Assembly (NCBI GenBank): GCA_963695505.1
Contig: CAVOGX010000009.1
Location: 112,142 to 176,141 of the forward strand
DNA from: JACSRF01 sp963695505
GTDB lineage: Bacteria; Chloroflexota; Anaerolineae; Promineifilales; Promineifilaceae
Reading direction: 5' to 3'
DNA length: 64,000 bases
Shown here: positions 1-9,408 of the stretch, in pieces
Layout of the letters: the number at the start of each line of letters is the position of its first letter
Numbering within the stretch: position 1 is the first letter of the stretch
Notes under the pieces: generated by a model
Databases searched by the model: none
The model's input: the letters and a program-made list of their open reading frames with translations, nothing else
What the model was told of the DNA's origin: nothing
Made by a program: the position numbers and the translations under genes

Positions 1-45
1 CATACTCTAGTTGAAAACCCATTTTCACAAAGGAGTATGATAAAC

Positions 46-996
46 ATGTCCACCTCAGCGCCAACCATAGATTACTTTGCTCCTGTAGTTGCGTCAATGC
101 GACGCCACGGATTTACCTATCAAGACTTGTGTCGCCTGATGTTCGGCATCGTTGACGAGTTTTGTGAACAATTGCCCGAATCGACCGGGCCAGGACGCAC
201 CAAAACCTATCCTGATAGTACGATTCTTAAACTGGACATGCTCATGCATTTAACCGGAAAACGAGGCGAAACCGCCATTCTGCGGGAAGCACAGCGTCAT
301 TACCGCGCTTATTTTGATAAATTACCCGATCAATCGCGGTTATGGTACCGTATCCGTGACCTGTTAGGGGTCATCGAACGTTTTCGCCGTTTCCTGCGCC
401 AACGCCTGGGCGTTTTGGAGGAAGAATTCCGCGTGTTAGACACGATGCCTATTCCCGTGGCCCTGCCCACCTCTCGCCGCGGGTGCGGCAACGGCTTTGA
501 CCGGGCCGATGGTGGCTATTGTCCCAGCAAGAAGTTGAAATACTATGGCTTCAAACTGGGAATGCTCATTACCCAGCACGGCGTTCCCGACGTCTACGAC
601 CTGTTTAGCGCACGCCCCCACGACAGCCACATGATGGACGACCTCTTGGGTCATACCTCTCAAGTCGTGGCTCTGGGTGACAAGGGCTTTGTTTCCGACC
701 CCAAGCGCGAACAGTTGTTCACCGAACAGGAGGTTTATCTGGTTACCTATCGCCGCTCTAATCAGAAGCAGCAGAATTCTGCTCTGGAGCAGTGGGTCTT
801 GGCTCAGTATCGTCAACTCATTGAGACGGTTTTCTCCCAACTGCATGAGCATATGCATATCCAGGATACAGGAGCGAAAACTGATATCGGCCTGATCAAA
901 CGTGTTATGGGTAGTGTGACTGCTTACACCTTAGGCATCTATATCAATTTCCTGTTGGATAGACCATTGCTGGCTATCAAGGAACTGTTCGCTTAA
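46..996 (+). mobile_element. IS982-like DDE transposase
   Basis: Likely transposase that cuts and joins DNA ends of its own insertion sequence. The protein is about 316 residues, close to the usual IS982 size. A DDE triad fits D135 (in LDTMPIPV), D215 (in LGDKGF) and E263 (in IETVFSQL), numbered from the ATG at 37; the YCPSKKLKYYGFK stretch after the first D is typical of the family. I prefer the ATG at 46 because GGAG at 32-35 is well spaced from it and too close to 37. I could not define terminal inverted repeats; the left end may lie before the window. The gene appears intact and lacks the AACGGCCGTT palindrome common elsewhere, consistent with recent arrival. Confidence 0.85.
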
Positions 997-1071
997 TTAC
1001 GCATAATCCGTTGAACACTTACCATTTACAGTTGTTTATAAACGAATCAAGGCATTTTCTGAAGGGGGAGC

Positions 1072-1100
1072 GAGACAAATGAGAGTCTCATGATTATAAT
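1072..1100 (+). promoter_or_regulatory. Promoter of the two-component operon, leaderless type, with internal dyad
   Basis: GAGACA at 1072-1077 and a perfect TATAAT at 1095-1100 are separated by 17 bases. The ATG of the response regulator at 1107 follows the -10 box by only 6 bases and no ribosome binding site is visible, so the mRNA would start at or next to the start codon. A dyad, ATGAGA-G-TCTCAT at 1079-1091, lies in the spacer and could be an operator. The promoter and dyad are seen; autoregulation is inferred. Confidence 0.55.
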
Positions 1101-1106
1101 TATTTC

Positions 1107-1823
1107 ATGAGCCACCAGTCTAAAATCTTGTTGGTTGATGATGAATTAGACATTACGTCTAACATTGCTCCCATTTTAGAACGCGCCGGGTTTGAAGTCG
1201 TTACCGCCGCCGATGGTGCACAAGGGCGGCAGCTAGTTTCCCTGTTCAATCCTCATTTAATCGTTCTCGATGTACTCATGCCACACTTGGACGGCCGATC
1301 TTTGCTGCGGCAGCTGCGGGCAGAAAATAACTGGACCCCTGTGATCCTGCTAACCCAGATCGGGGAATCAGTTGAACGGGCCATGGCATTGGAAGAAGGG
1401 GCCGACGATTACCTCAACAAACCCTTCGATCCCTTTGAATTGGTTGCCAGGATCAAGGCTGTTCTGCGGCGCGCTCGTCCCGGGGAACGGCCGTTAACCG
1501 CCGCCCAACAACTGCGCAGCGGCGATCTCATTTTTGATCGCCTGTCGCGGCGTGTGCAGGTCAATGATCAAATTGTTTCCCTTACCCCCAAAGCAATCGC
1601 CCTGCTTGAGCACTTTATGACTCATCCAGACGAAATCCTTTCACGCGAACGGCTGCTGGACGCCGTTTGGGGATGGGATTATCCCGCAGGCACACGCACA
1701 GTAGACACACGTATTGCCGAACTGCGCCGCGTCTTGAATGATGATCCTGTTAATCCTGCCTACATTGCCACCTTTCCCGGGCAAGGTTATCGTTTTGTGG
1801 CTCCAGTCGAGGCCGTAACATGA
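1107..1823 (+). CDS. OmpR-family response regulator
   Basis: DNA-binding response regulator of 238 residues. The N-terminal receiver domain has the acidic pair D11/D12, phospho-acceptor D55 (in LIVLDVLMP), T83 and K105 (in YLNKPF). A C-terminal winged-helix domain (about residues 140-235) carries the expected RRVLNDDP...PGQGYRF pattern. The stop overlaps the next gene by ATGA, so the kinase downstream is the obvious partner. Expression seems to come from a leaderless promoter directly upstream. The stimulus cannot be told from sequence. Confidence 0.93.
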   Translation: MSHQSKILLVDDELDITSNIAPILERAGFEVVTAADGAQGRQLVSLFNPHLIVLDVLMPHLDGRSLLRQLRAENNWTPVILLTQIGESVERAMALEEGADDYLNKPFDPFELVARIKAVLRRARPGERPLTAAQQLRSGDLIFDRLSRRVQVNDQIVSLTPKAIALLEHFMTHPDEILSRERLLDAVWGWDYPAGTRTVDTRIAELRRVLNDDPVNPAYIATFPGQGYRFVAPVEAVT

Positions 1824-2743
1824 AACGACGCTGGCTGTGGTCACTGGCCCCGGCTGTGCTGGGGTTCCTTTTGGCTGCGGCGGTCTCCCAATCTAGAAAT
1901 GTGAATCCCGAAATCCGCATCTCGTTTCCGTTGAGCGCTGCCCTACTGTTAATAGGAATTGCCGCGACAATTTTGTGGATTAGCTGGATTTGTTTGTCTA
2001 TCAGGTACGGCCGTCGCCAACGTGCTGCTTTAGACCAACAGCGGCAACAATCGAGCGATGATCGCCGCCGCTTCATGCAGCGTCTCGATCATGAGCTGAA
2101 GAATCCTCTCACAGCCATTCGCGCCGGCATCGCCAACCTCTCCTCAGCTAGAGACGAGATATCTCGCCAGCCAGCTCTGTCCACGTTGTCCCGGCAAACG
2201 ACCCGATTGAGCCGTTTAACGGCCGATTTGCGTAAGATTGCCGAAATGGAGGTGCGCCCGCTAGAACGGGTGCCAGTCAATTTGCATACGTTACTGACTG
2301 AGGTGGCAGCATTGGTGCAGGAAAAGCCGGAGGCTGACCAACGACAAATTAGTTTATCGCTTCCGCAAGCCCCCTGGCCACTGCCAGATGTTTCTGGGGA
2401 TGGAGATTTGCTTTTCCTGACATTCTATAATCTGGCTGACAATGCCCTTAAATTTTCGCGTCCTGGCGACACCATCGAGATTCGCGCTCGTCAGGAAAAC
2501 ACATCTGTAGTTGTTGAGGTGGCTGATACTGGCATTGGCATTCCACTGGATGCCCAGCCACATGTATGGGAGGAGCTTTATCGAGGGGAGAACGGCCGTA
2601 ACTTGCCAGGTAGTGGTTTGGGCCTGGCCTTGGTCAGAGCAGTTGTAGAACGGCACGGAGGAAGTGTCGCTTTAGAAAGCAGAATCGCGCAGGGCACTAA
2701 TGTCACTGTTCGCCTGCCCATTGCCACTACTGCCCAGCAGTAA
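1820..2743 (+). CDS. Membrane sensor histidine kinase
   Basis: Sensor kinase of 307 residues that should phosphorylate the response regulator encoded just upstream (4-base ATGA overlap). Two hydrophobic segments at about 9-23 and 36-60 anchor it. There is almost no extracytoplasmic domain, which suggests sensing in the membrane or through another protein. The HisKA motif with H91 (HELKNPLTAIR) follows without a recognisable HAMP domain. The ATPase domain shows the N box (NLADNALKFS), G1 (VADTGIGIP) and G2 (GSGLGLALV). Confidence 0.92.
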   Translation: MKRRWLWSLAPAVLGFLLAAAVSQSRNVNPEIRISFPLSAALLLIGIAATILWISWICLSIRYGRRQRAALDQQRQQSSDDRRRFMQRLDHELKNPLTAIRAGIANLSSARDEISRQPALSTLSRQTTRLSRLTADLRKIAEMEVRPLERVPVNLHTLLTEVAALVQEKPEADQRQISLSLPQAPWPLPDVSGDGDLLFLTFYNLADNALKFSRPGDTIEIRARQENTSVVVEVADTGIGIPLDAQPHVWEELYRGENGRNLPGSGLGLALVRAVVERHGGSVALESRIAQGTNVTVRLPIATTAQQ

Positions 2744-2879
2744 TGGCCGTTACAAATCTGTAACAACGTTTGCCAATTCTGTCACTTTCTGAAATCCCCC
2801 AGTCACATACCTATGTTAGAGTAAGAGTACGTAGTTTACCCTTTACAAACTTGCTTTTTCCTATTTCGGGAGGATTAAA

Positions 2880-4148
2880 ATGAAGTCAAGAATGGTTGTA
2901 CTCTTGTTAACGGCCGTACTTTTAGCTGCTTGCGGGTTAAACAATGTAGCGGTTTCTGTAGACGAGCCTACCATCGATACGCCATCTTCACCAGAAGTTG
3001 TCACCGTCGTCGTTGTCGTTACCTCAACGCCGGAATCAATAATGACGCCGACACCAGAACTACCGCAGGAAGGCGCAGCTTCATTCCCAACACCGACCGA
3101 CGAAGCTAGTTTAAGTAACGAGAGAGTTGTCCAAACTCCTGCCACGGACGAACCACAGCTCAGCTTACCATCGGGAAGCTGGCACCCGATTTCTAGCTTA
3201 CCGCGTTACATCAATGCTCTGGTGGTAGATCCACAAAACCCGCAGCAGTTATTTGCGGGTACAGGCTCAGCGGGATCGGGTAGTGGAGTTTACAAGAGCA
3301 TAGATAGTGGCTTAACGTGGCAGTTTGCTTCCGCAGGTCTACCCAACGAGGATGTGGTCGCCCTGGTTCTCAGTTCTGCCCAACCCCCACTTCTTTTCGC
3401 GCTTGTGGGCGTGCGGGGAGATGTTTACGCCAGCAACGACGAAGCCCAAAATTGGAGCTATATCGGCAATTCCGGCCTGTTTGGGGGCTTTGAGCATTCG
3501 ATGTATGCCGACCCTGCTAATGACAATGTGCTCTTTGCCCTGGCAAAATCTGGTGACCTGGTGCGTAGTGGTGACGGAGGCCAAACCTGGCTGCCTTTTG
3601 GCGAAGGTTTACCTAGAGACGAGAACAACATTCACGTCCTATCCTTGGCACTTGATCCCACAAATCCGAGAAATATTTACGCAGGAACCGGGGGTTTTGT
3701 GGGTGGCGGGCAAGGTGTCTATAAATCAGCCGATGGTGGGCAGTCGTGGGCAGCCGTTAATCAGGGAATGCTGGATTACCGTGTAACCGCCCTGGCCATC
3801 GACTCCACATCTCCCCAAACGGTTTTTGCTGGGACTGATGATGGCACGCTCTTTAAAACAGTTGACGGTGGGCAAACCTGGGAAAATCTTTCAGCCAAGC
3901 TGCCTTTGCCACGAAATAGTTACCCAACTATCCAGGAAATCGTCTTTGTTTCACCCAATAAAGTTTTTCTATTGGTGGATAGAGCTGGCGTATTTACCAG
4001 CCAGGATGGTGGGCAAACGTGGCAGGCATTGGGTAAGCCCGGAGATGTAGAGAGCGAATTTTCAGCAATGGTTATTGTTTCTAATTTGGAACCAAATTTG
4101 GTTATTGGCGCAAGAAGAGATGGCTGCTGGCAATACGAGCAAAAATAA
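2880..4148 (+). CDS. Lipoprotein with Asp-box (BNR) beta-propeller repeats
   Basis: Exported lipoprotein of 422 residues. The signal peptide ends in a lipobox (LLAAC), followed by a Thr/Pro/Glu-rich linker to about residue 95. The remainder holds six Asp-box-like repeats (forms of S-x-D-G-G-x-T-W: SIDSGLTW, SNDEAQNW, SGDGGQTW, SADGGQSW, TVDGGQTW, SQDGGQTW) and repeated 'DPxNPxxxFAGT' strands, as in sortilin/BNR propellers. Function is unknown; such folds bind ligands or assemble partners at the cell surface. An RBS (GGGAGG) precedes the ATG. It lies after the two-component genes but separated by about 135 bases. Confidence 0.8.
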   Translation: MKSRMVVLLLTAVLLAACGLNNVAVSVDEPTIDTPSSPEVVTVVVVVTSTPESIMTPTPELPQEGAASFPTPTDEASLSNERVVQTPATDEPQLSLPSGSWHPISSLPRYINALVVDPQNPQQLFAGTGSAGSGSGVYKSIDSGLTWQFASAGLPNEDVVALVLSSAQPPLLFALVGVRGDVYASNDEAQNWSYIGNSGLFGGFEHSMYADPANDNVLFALAKSGDLVRSGDGGQTWLPFGEGLPRDENNIHVLSLALDPTNPRNIYAGTGGFVGGGQGVYKSADGGQSWAAVNQGMLDYRVTALAIDSTSPQTVFAGTDDGTLFKTVDGGQTWENLSAKLPLPRNSYPTIQEIVFVSPNKVFLLVDRAGVFTSQDGGQTWQALGKPGDVESEFSAMVIVSNLEPNLVIGARRDGCWQYEQK

Positions 4149-4202
4149 ACCGTTTGGCACTCATGACATTCTATTTATCAATTATTGATAGGGGAGAAAG
4201 AA

Positions 4203-4412
4203 ATGGGCGATCATGAAGTTGAAGACCTGGAGGAAGAAAGACACAGATGGGAAGGTATTCATGATGACGAGGCAGCTCAATATCGCTTACTATTTGAGAA
4301 TACCAGCGCGAGAGAGTGGGCTGCCTGTTGCATCCTGCCTGGTTTAGGGGTAGCGGCCGTTTTCATGGCTGCGGCCTACAGCATATTCAAATTGATGATA
4401 ATTTTATTGTGA
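4203..4412 (+). CDS. Small single-span membrane protein of unknown function
   Basis: A 69-residue protein. The first 45 residues are acidic and charged (EVEDLEEERHRWE), followed by one hydrophobic span near the C terminus (PGLGVAAVFMAAAYSIF). The ATG at 4203 is preceded by GGGGAG with good spacing; an upstream in-frame TTG at 4185 is less likely. It sits between two exported repeat proteins on the same strand, so may be co-transcribed. I do not recognise a family. Confidence 0.5.
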   Translation: MGDHEVEDLEEERHRWEGIHDDEAAQYRLLFENTSAREWAACCILPGLGVAAVFMAAAYSIFKLMIILL

Positions 4413-4437
4413 TCAACTAGATCTGGAGGAATGGGTG

Positions 4438-5580
4438 ATGAAAAGACTTTTATTTGTAGGATTAGCGCTAAGTGTTGGATTACTCTTGTCTTGGATGGTT
4501 AATGCTGTGGTTATTGCAGAATCGGCAAACACAGCGAATCCTGCCTGGCAAACCGAGGTCGTAGATGATACCGACTGCTGGTTCCCATCTCTCGCATTAG
4601 ACAGCAACGGGCAACCCCGCATTAGTTATGGTGCATTAGGAGAGTTGAAGTATGCTCAACTTAATGGTGCTACCTGGGATCTGGAGTTTGTGGAGGAGCA
4701 ACCAGGGGCTACTGGCTGGTACTCTTCCCTGGCAATTGACGCAAACGACAATCCGCACATCAGCTACTTTTCCCCATACAGCAGTTCATTAATGTATGCC
4801 CGTTACTACAGCAGTAGCTGGCACATTGACCCGGTAACAGAAACGGCCGATCTCGGTGGGCTAACATCCCTTGCTCTGGACAATACAGGCAAGCCCCATA
4901 TTGCCTATTGGGATTCCCCCAATTTAACAGTGCAATACACTTTTCAAGATGGGCATAGCTGGCATTTTGAACCCATCACAACAATGACAGGAAGCGGGCA
5001 GAATGTTTCCCTGGCCATGACCCTGGATGACGCCAACACTCCCCACCTCTGTTTTTATGATTATGATGCTGGCTCACTAAATTACGCATACCGTAATGGA
5101 TCAGATTGGCAAATTGACATCGTCGATGATGACGTTTTTTACAGTGGGCAAGACTGTTCTATTGCTATTGATACATTGGGAAAGCCACACATAAGTTATC
5201 GTGACTTGGGGTTGCAATATGCTCGTTATACCGGCTCTTCCTGGCAAATTTCCACGGTAGATGACGATTTCTTTGCCGGTGATGGGCTATCTCTCGCACT
5301 CGACAGCGATGATAAACCACAAATCAGCTATGCAGACTGGGCTGCGACAGACCAATATGATTTGCGGTACGCCTTTTCCAACGGTTCAAGCTGGTGGATT
5401 GAAATCGTAGATTCTGTTCCTAGCGGCGAGCGTTTCGTCGTAACATCCCTGGCCTTAGACAATGATGATCGGCCCCATATTGGCTATTGGCAGCTAGGAA
5501 TCCCTGATATTTTGAAGTACGCCGTAAGGGACGATGCTCCCATCATCTATCAGGTGAATTTGCCCATGATTGTGCGGTAA
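4438..5580 (+). CDS. Exported repeat (propeller-like) protein with LPxIxR C-terminal tail
   Basis: Secreted protein of 380 residues with an N-terminal signal peptide or anchor (residues 3-25). At least six degenerate repeats of about 45 residues follow, with the core 'SLALDxxxxPHISY...LxYAxxxGxxW', suggesting a beta-propeller. The last residues, NLPMIVR, resemble the LPxIxR tail seen on other exported proteins of this window and common in Chloroflexota secreted proteins. The start is the ATG at 4438 (GGAGGA seven bases upstream); a GTG lies at 4435. No enzymatic motif seen. Confidence 0.7.
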   Translation: MKRLLFVGLALSVGLLLSWMVNAVVIAESANTANPAWQTEVVDDTDCWFPSLALDSNGQPRISYGALGELKYAQLNGATWDLEFVEEQPGATGWYSSLAIDANDNPHISYFSPYSSSLMYARYYSSSWHIDPVTETADLGGLTSLALDNTGKPHIAYWDSPNLTVQYTFQDGHSWHFEPITTMTGSGQNVSLAMTLDDANTPHLCFYDYDAGSLNYAYRNGSDWQIDIVDDDVFYSGQDCSIAIDTLGKPHISYRDLGLQYARYTGSSWQISTVDDDFFAGDGLSLALDSDDKPQISYADWAATDQYDLRYAFSNGSSWWIEIVDSVPSGERFVVTSLALDNDDRPHIGYWQLGIPDILKYAVRDDAPIIYQVNLPMIVR

Positions 5581-5639
5581 TAATTAGAGTGAAGTGCTAA
5601 AATGTGCCCTCACTCGTAAACCTTCGAATTTACACATGT

Positions 5640-7137
5640 TTACTGCTGGCTCCAAAAAGGCATGTCGCCGTTGGCAATGGGCTGAAAAGGGCTGCCATCT
5701 ATGGGGACGACGACCACGCGGTTACGGCCGTCTATGCGCATGGGCAGCACCAGGGCGCGGCTGTCTGGCGCCCATACCCGATGGCTGTGGGCGTATTGGT
5801 CAAAGTAGGGCAAGAATTGCGAGAGAAAGATGAAGGTGGGAGTATATTGCGCCAGCAAGCGATTTTCCCCGGTAGCCACGTTTACCACGTGCAGGCGGAA
5901 ACGGTGCGAGTCTTCCTGCTGCGCTGGAACTAGTAGATCCACAACCGGAGCAACAGTTTTGGCGGTGGCGAACTTATTTTGACCCGCAGCCTGTACGTCA
6001 TCAGTTAAACCGGCGATGCTGATGTATGCCAGGTATTGACCGTCTGGTGACCAGAAGAAGCTGAGAACGGTGTCGCGGGTAATCATCCGCTCTTCCCCCG
6101 AATCCAGGTCTAGCATTCTCAGGGGGCCAAAAAAATCTGTGGTATCCGGCCTGCCGCTGATAACTGCCAACTGGTTAGCTGTTGGGCTCCAACCCATGGC
6201 AATCAGCGCGGCATGGCGGCGGCGCTCCACCTGGTCAGTTTCACGGTCCCACACCGTCAACCAGCTCAGCCCACTTTCTTGTTCCTCAGCATAAGCCCAG
6301 AAACGGCCGTTACTGGAAACGGCAGGCGCTTGAAAAAAGCCAGGAGCGGCTATTGCTTCGTCTCCCCCATTTACGTCCAACAAGGCCAGACGAGCGTTTT
6401 CACCTGCCCCACCGGAGTGGATGAGAATTTGTTCGCCGCTGCTAAACCAGTTCCAGTAAAAAGGGCTGCCCGTCCCCAAAACGCGATTATCAGGTTCTCC
6501 CTCAACCGACGCAAGGTACAAGGCCAAACCATTATCGGCATGATTGGCAATAAAACTTAGGCGGCTGCTGTCAGGTGACCAGTAAAGGTAAATAGGGCTA
6601 CGGGTGCGGCTAAAGTACCGCTCGTCTGGTTCTGTCAGCGTCTCCCCGTCGCGCAGTAAATAAATGCCTGACCCCTCCCGGTTACCCCCAATCGCGGCTA
6701 AATATTGCCCATCAGGCGACCAGGCCGGGAATTGGAATCGTTTATCAGAATCGGTAATCTCATTCAGGTTTTCCCCATCGGGGGAAATGGTGGCAATTTC
6801 TCCTGATTGTGTGATGAAGGCAATTCTGTCGATATCCAGGTTTACTGCGGGGAGGGAGGTTTGGGGGAACGGCCGTTTCTGTGGTTGCTTCACTCACCAT
6901 CCCTTCTAGCTCTTGCTCATCATCCGGCAAGGCCTGCTTTGTCACCGCCACCGTCACATCACGCTGTTGGGCCACCCGGCTATCTTGCCACTCCGACCAC
7001 AGCCAAATCATTGCCTCTAGGGCCGTTACCAACAAGCCCAGCACCAGCGCCAGCGAAATCAATGCAAACACCACTCGCTTGCGGCGCGACCAGCCTGTAT
7101 GAAATTCTTGCTGTGGCTCAATCTCCGGGCCCATCAT
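5640..7137 (-). CDS. Membrane-anchored PD40/TolB-like beta-propeller protein, frameshifted
   Basis: The gene reads in two frames: an N-terminal part from the ATG at 7137 (cytoplasmic basic stretch, one transmembrane span, acidic linker) and a long C-terminal part ending at 5640. The C-terminal part has repeated 'SPDGxxLAxI' (PD40) motifs of a TolB/WD40-like propeller. The switch is in a run of five C on the coding strand near 6866; removing one base joins ...TETAVP to QTSLPAVNLDIDRIAF and gives about 498 residues. The region before the shift is coherent protein, so I treat this as one gene. Function unknown; probably an outward-facing binding protein. Confidence 0.7.
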
Positions 7138-7278
7138 CACTCTCCAAGACGAAATACAAACAAACGATGTGCAAAAATTGACGATAGGCACATTTTAGCA
7201 TCTCTAGCACCCGGCAAAGGATGCTCTCGCCGTTTACTTATATTCACCCAGCCCCGTGACTGTGCTAAAATCCACCCC

Positions 7279-7800
7279 ATGGCAAATCAGAACGAACCAG
7301 TCAATCCTGTTCCCGGCCTCATTCGTGCCGCCGGATCCATTTTAGCCCTTTCCTATCCGGTACTCGCCTTATCAACCGGCGTCCGGGCCGTTTACCAAAT
7401 AGTGGAAGGCGACCCCACCAATGCTCCCTGGCTCACCCTGCTGGGAGCGGTTTTTTACACGATTGCCACCATAGGCTTTGCCAAACAACCTCGCCCCCAA
7501 CCCCCACGAGCCCAACCTAAGCCTCCCAGCCAGTTCATTCTGGCCCGCTGGTGGCGCGCGCTTTCACCTGCGAAAGCTTGGCGCATTTCCATGGGCGTTC
7601 TGCTGCTGGAAACTGTTGTGACACTCATAGTCGGGACCCTCAGCTACGTAAGCCCCGAACTGATTGGTCGGAATGTGTGGCAATATTTTGGCCGTGATTA
7701 CGGCTATTTCCCCCTTATCCAGCCCCTATTGGGTCTGGCCTGGCTCATCCATCCGGAAACGCTGCGCAATTATGGCATTCGCTCCCAAAACTCCAGCTAG
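7279..7800 (+). CDS. Integral membrane protein of unknown function
   Basis: A 173-residue protein with about four hydrophobic segments (near residues 14-33, 47-66, 103-122 and 142-157) and a Pro-rich cytoplasmic-type loop in the middle (PRPQPPRAQPKPP). The ATG at 7279 starts the protein-like part; upstream codons in the same frame look non-coding and overlap the divergent gene. Flanking genes run in the opposite direction, so it is monocistronic. No family recognised. Confidence 0.6.
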   Translation: MANQNEPVNPVPGLIRAAGSILALSYPVLALSTGVRAVYQIVEGDPTNAPWLTLLGAVFYTIATIGFAKQPRPQPPRAQPKPPSQFILARWWRALSPAKAWRISMGVLLLETVVTLIVGTLSYVSPELIGRNVWQYFGRDYGYFPLIQPLLGLAWLIHPETLRNYGIRSQNSS

Positions 7801-7883
7801 ATTGCCAGCCGCCATCAGCTTCCAGTTCCCGAAACCCCCTTGCACTGGTTAAACCTTATTTGGGAGTAACGGCCGTTTCCCAG

Positions 7884-9115
7884 TTACCCCCGCCCCAATG
7901 CTTTGGCTACATGGTGGACCAGGCGTTCGGCAACGGCCGTTTTGCTCAGCAGCGGCATCTCCTCTACCACGCCGGCGCTGCTCAGTAACACCACCCGATT
8001 CGTATCCACGCCAAAGCCCGCGTCCGGCTCCAGCACGTCATTGACGGCAATAAAATTCAGCCCCTTGCGCAGCAGCTTTTGCCGGCCGTATTCAAAGGCG
8101 TCGTGGGTTTCCGCTGCAAAACCCAAAGAAACCCGCGGATAACCTGTTTGCTCGCGCCGCTCCTTCACCGCGCTCAATATATCCAGCGTCACCTCCAGGC
8201 CAATAGCCAGCCCCCATTCGTCCATTTCCGTCTTCTTAATCTTCTGCCCCGACGGCTTTCCCGGCCGGAAATCGGCCACCGCCGCCACCATAAACAAGGC
8301 ATCGGCATCTTTAATCGCGTTCAGCACGGCGTCGGCCATCTGCTGCGTCGTTTCCACCTGCAGTACGTTCGCGCCAAAGGGAATAGGCGCACTGAGCGGA
8401 CCAGCCACCAGCGTCACCTGCGCCCCGGCGTCCAGGGCGGCCTGGGCCACGGCCAGCCCCTGCTTGCCCGTGGATCGGTTGCTGATGAAGCGCACCGGGT
8501 CCATGGGTTCCCGCGTCGGCCCGGTGGAAACCACCACCTTCATACCTGCCAGCGGCCCCTCTTTGGCTAACGCCAACCGCACGTGGGCCAGCAAATCGGA
8601 CCGGTTCCAGCATGCGCCCCCGCCCGCTGAGGCCGGACGCCATGCGCCCTTCCACCGGACCCAGCACCGTTACGCCCCGGTCCCGTAAGATCAGCACGTT
8701 GGCCTGGGTGGCCGGGTGCTCGTACATGCCGCCATCCATGGCCGGGGCCACCAGCATGGGGCAGCGCGCCGCCAACGCCGTCACCGTCAGCAAGTTATCG
8801 GCCGTACCGTGGGCCAGCTTGGCCAGGGTGTTGGCCGTCGCCGGGGCAACCAGGAAGAGGTCAGCCTCTTCCCCCAACCCTACGTGGCGCACGTGATCGT
8901 CCAAATCCCACATGCTGCTGAAATACGGGCCGCCCCGTCACCGAGCGAAAAGCCAACGGCGTGACAAAGCGCTGCGCAGCCTCAGTCATCATCACGTCCA
9001 CCAGCGCCCCAGCCTGGGTCAGCTTAGAGGCCAGGTCGATGGCTTTATAGCAGGCAATGGAGCCAGTAACGCCTAATAAAATACGCTTGTTTTGCAAAAG
9101 AGTGATGGGTTCCAT
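7884..9115 (-). CDS. coaBC: Bifunctional CoaBC (phosphopantothenate-cysteine ligase / decarboxylase), two frameshifts
   Basis: Coenzyme A synthesis: couples 4'-phosphopantothenate to cysteine and decarboxylates the product. Three reading frames cover the protein in order. 9115 to about 8920 gives the flavoprotein N terminus (RILLGVTGSIACYKA). The middle has the APAMDGGMYEHPATQAN motif. From about 8605 down comes the CoaB domain (STGPTREPMDPVRFISNRSTGK). Removing one base near 8918 and one near 8605 restores a 409-residue protein, the normal CoaBC size. Both shifts are +1. This is an essential gene in most bacteria, so an assembly error is more likely than a true pseudogene. Confidence 0.88.
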
Positions 9116-9129
9116 GGATGTTTTCCTGT

Positions 9130-9211
9130 GGATGGATGGTTGGTTGGATGGTTGGTTTGTAAGTTGGTTTTGCTGCCTGGTAACTACAAACTAGCCAACC
9201 ACCAAACTAAC
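9130..9211. repeat. Imperfect inverted repeat of GGTTGGATGGTTGG words
   Basis: The left arm (9130-9170) is built of GGATGGTTGGTT words and the right arm (9185-9211) of the complementary AACCAACC/AAACTAAC words, able to fold into a long imperfect hairpin. It lies between the coaBC start and the next gene. Similar words recur at 19098-19179 and 40641-40700. No gene is seen in 9116-9408; a TATAAT at 9370-9375 could serve the downstream gene. Confidence 0.6.
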
Positions 9212-9408
9212 GTTATTTGCGTGTATTGTAAAACTGAAGCGGGCGATCAGCAATGAACCTTTGCAAGCCCATGCCAATCTCCAAATCGGAAAACGAATTA
9301 CCCTGCCCAAAATTTTTCTGGAAGCAAAGAAACCTTTGAGAACGAGTACCCCTTTCCCCATTAGCTCACTATAATGGATGGGGATTTGAAGCTACGAAGG
9401 AGCTTTTT

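Noticed and set aside
1..1060. Exact ends and target-site duplication of the IS982-like element
   Set aside because: No convincing inverted pair was found between 1-36 and 997-1060; the left end may be outside the window.
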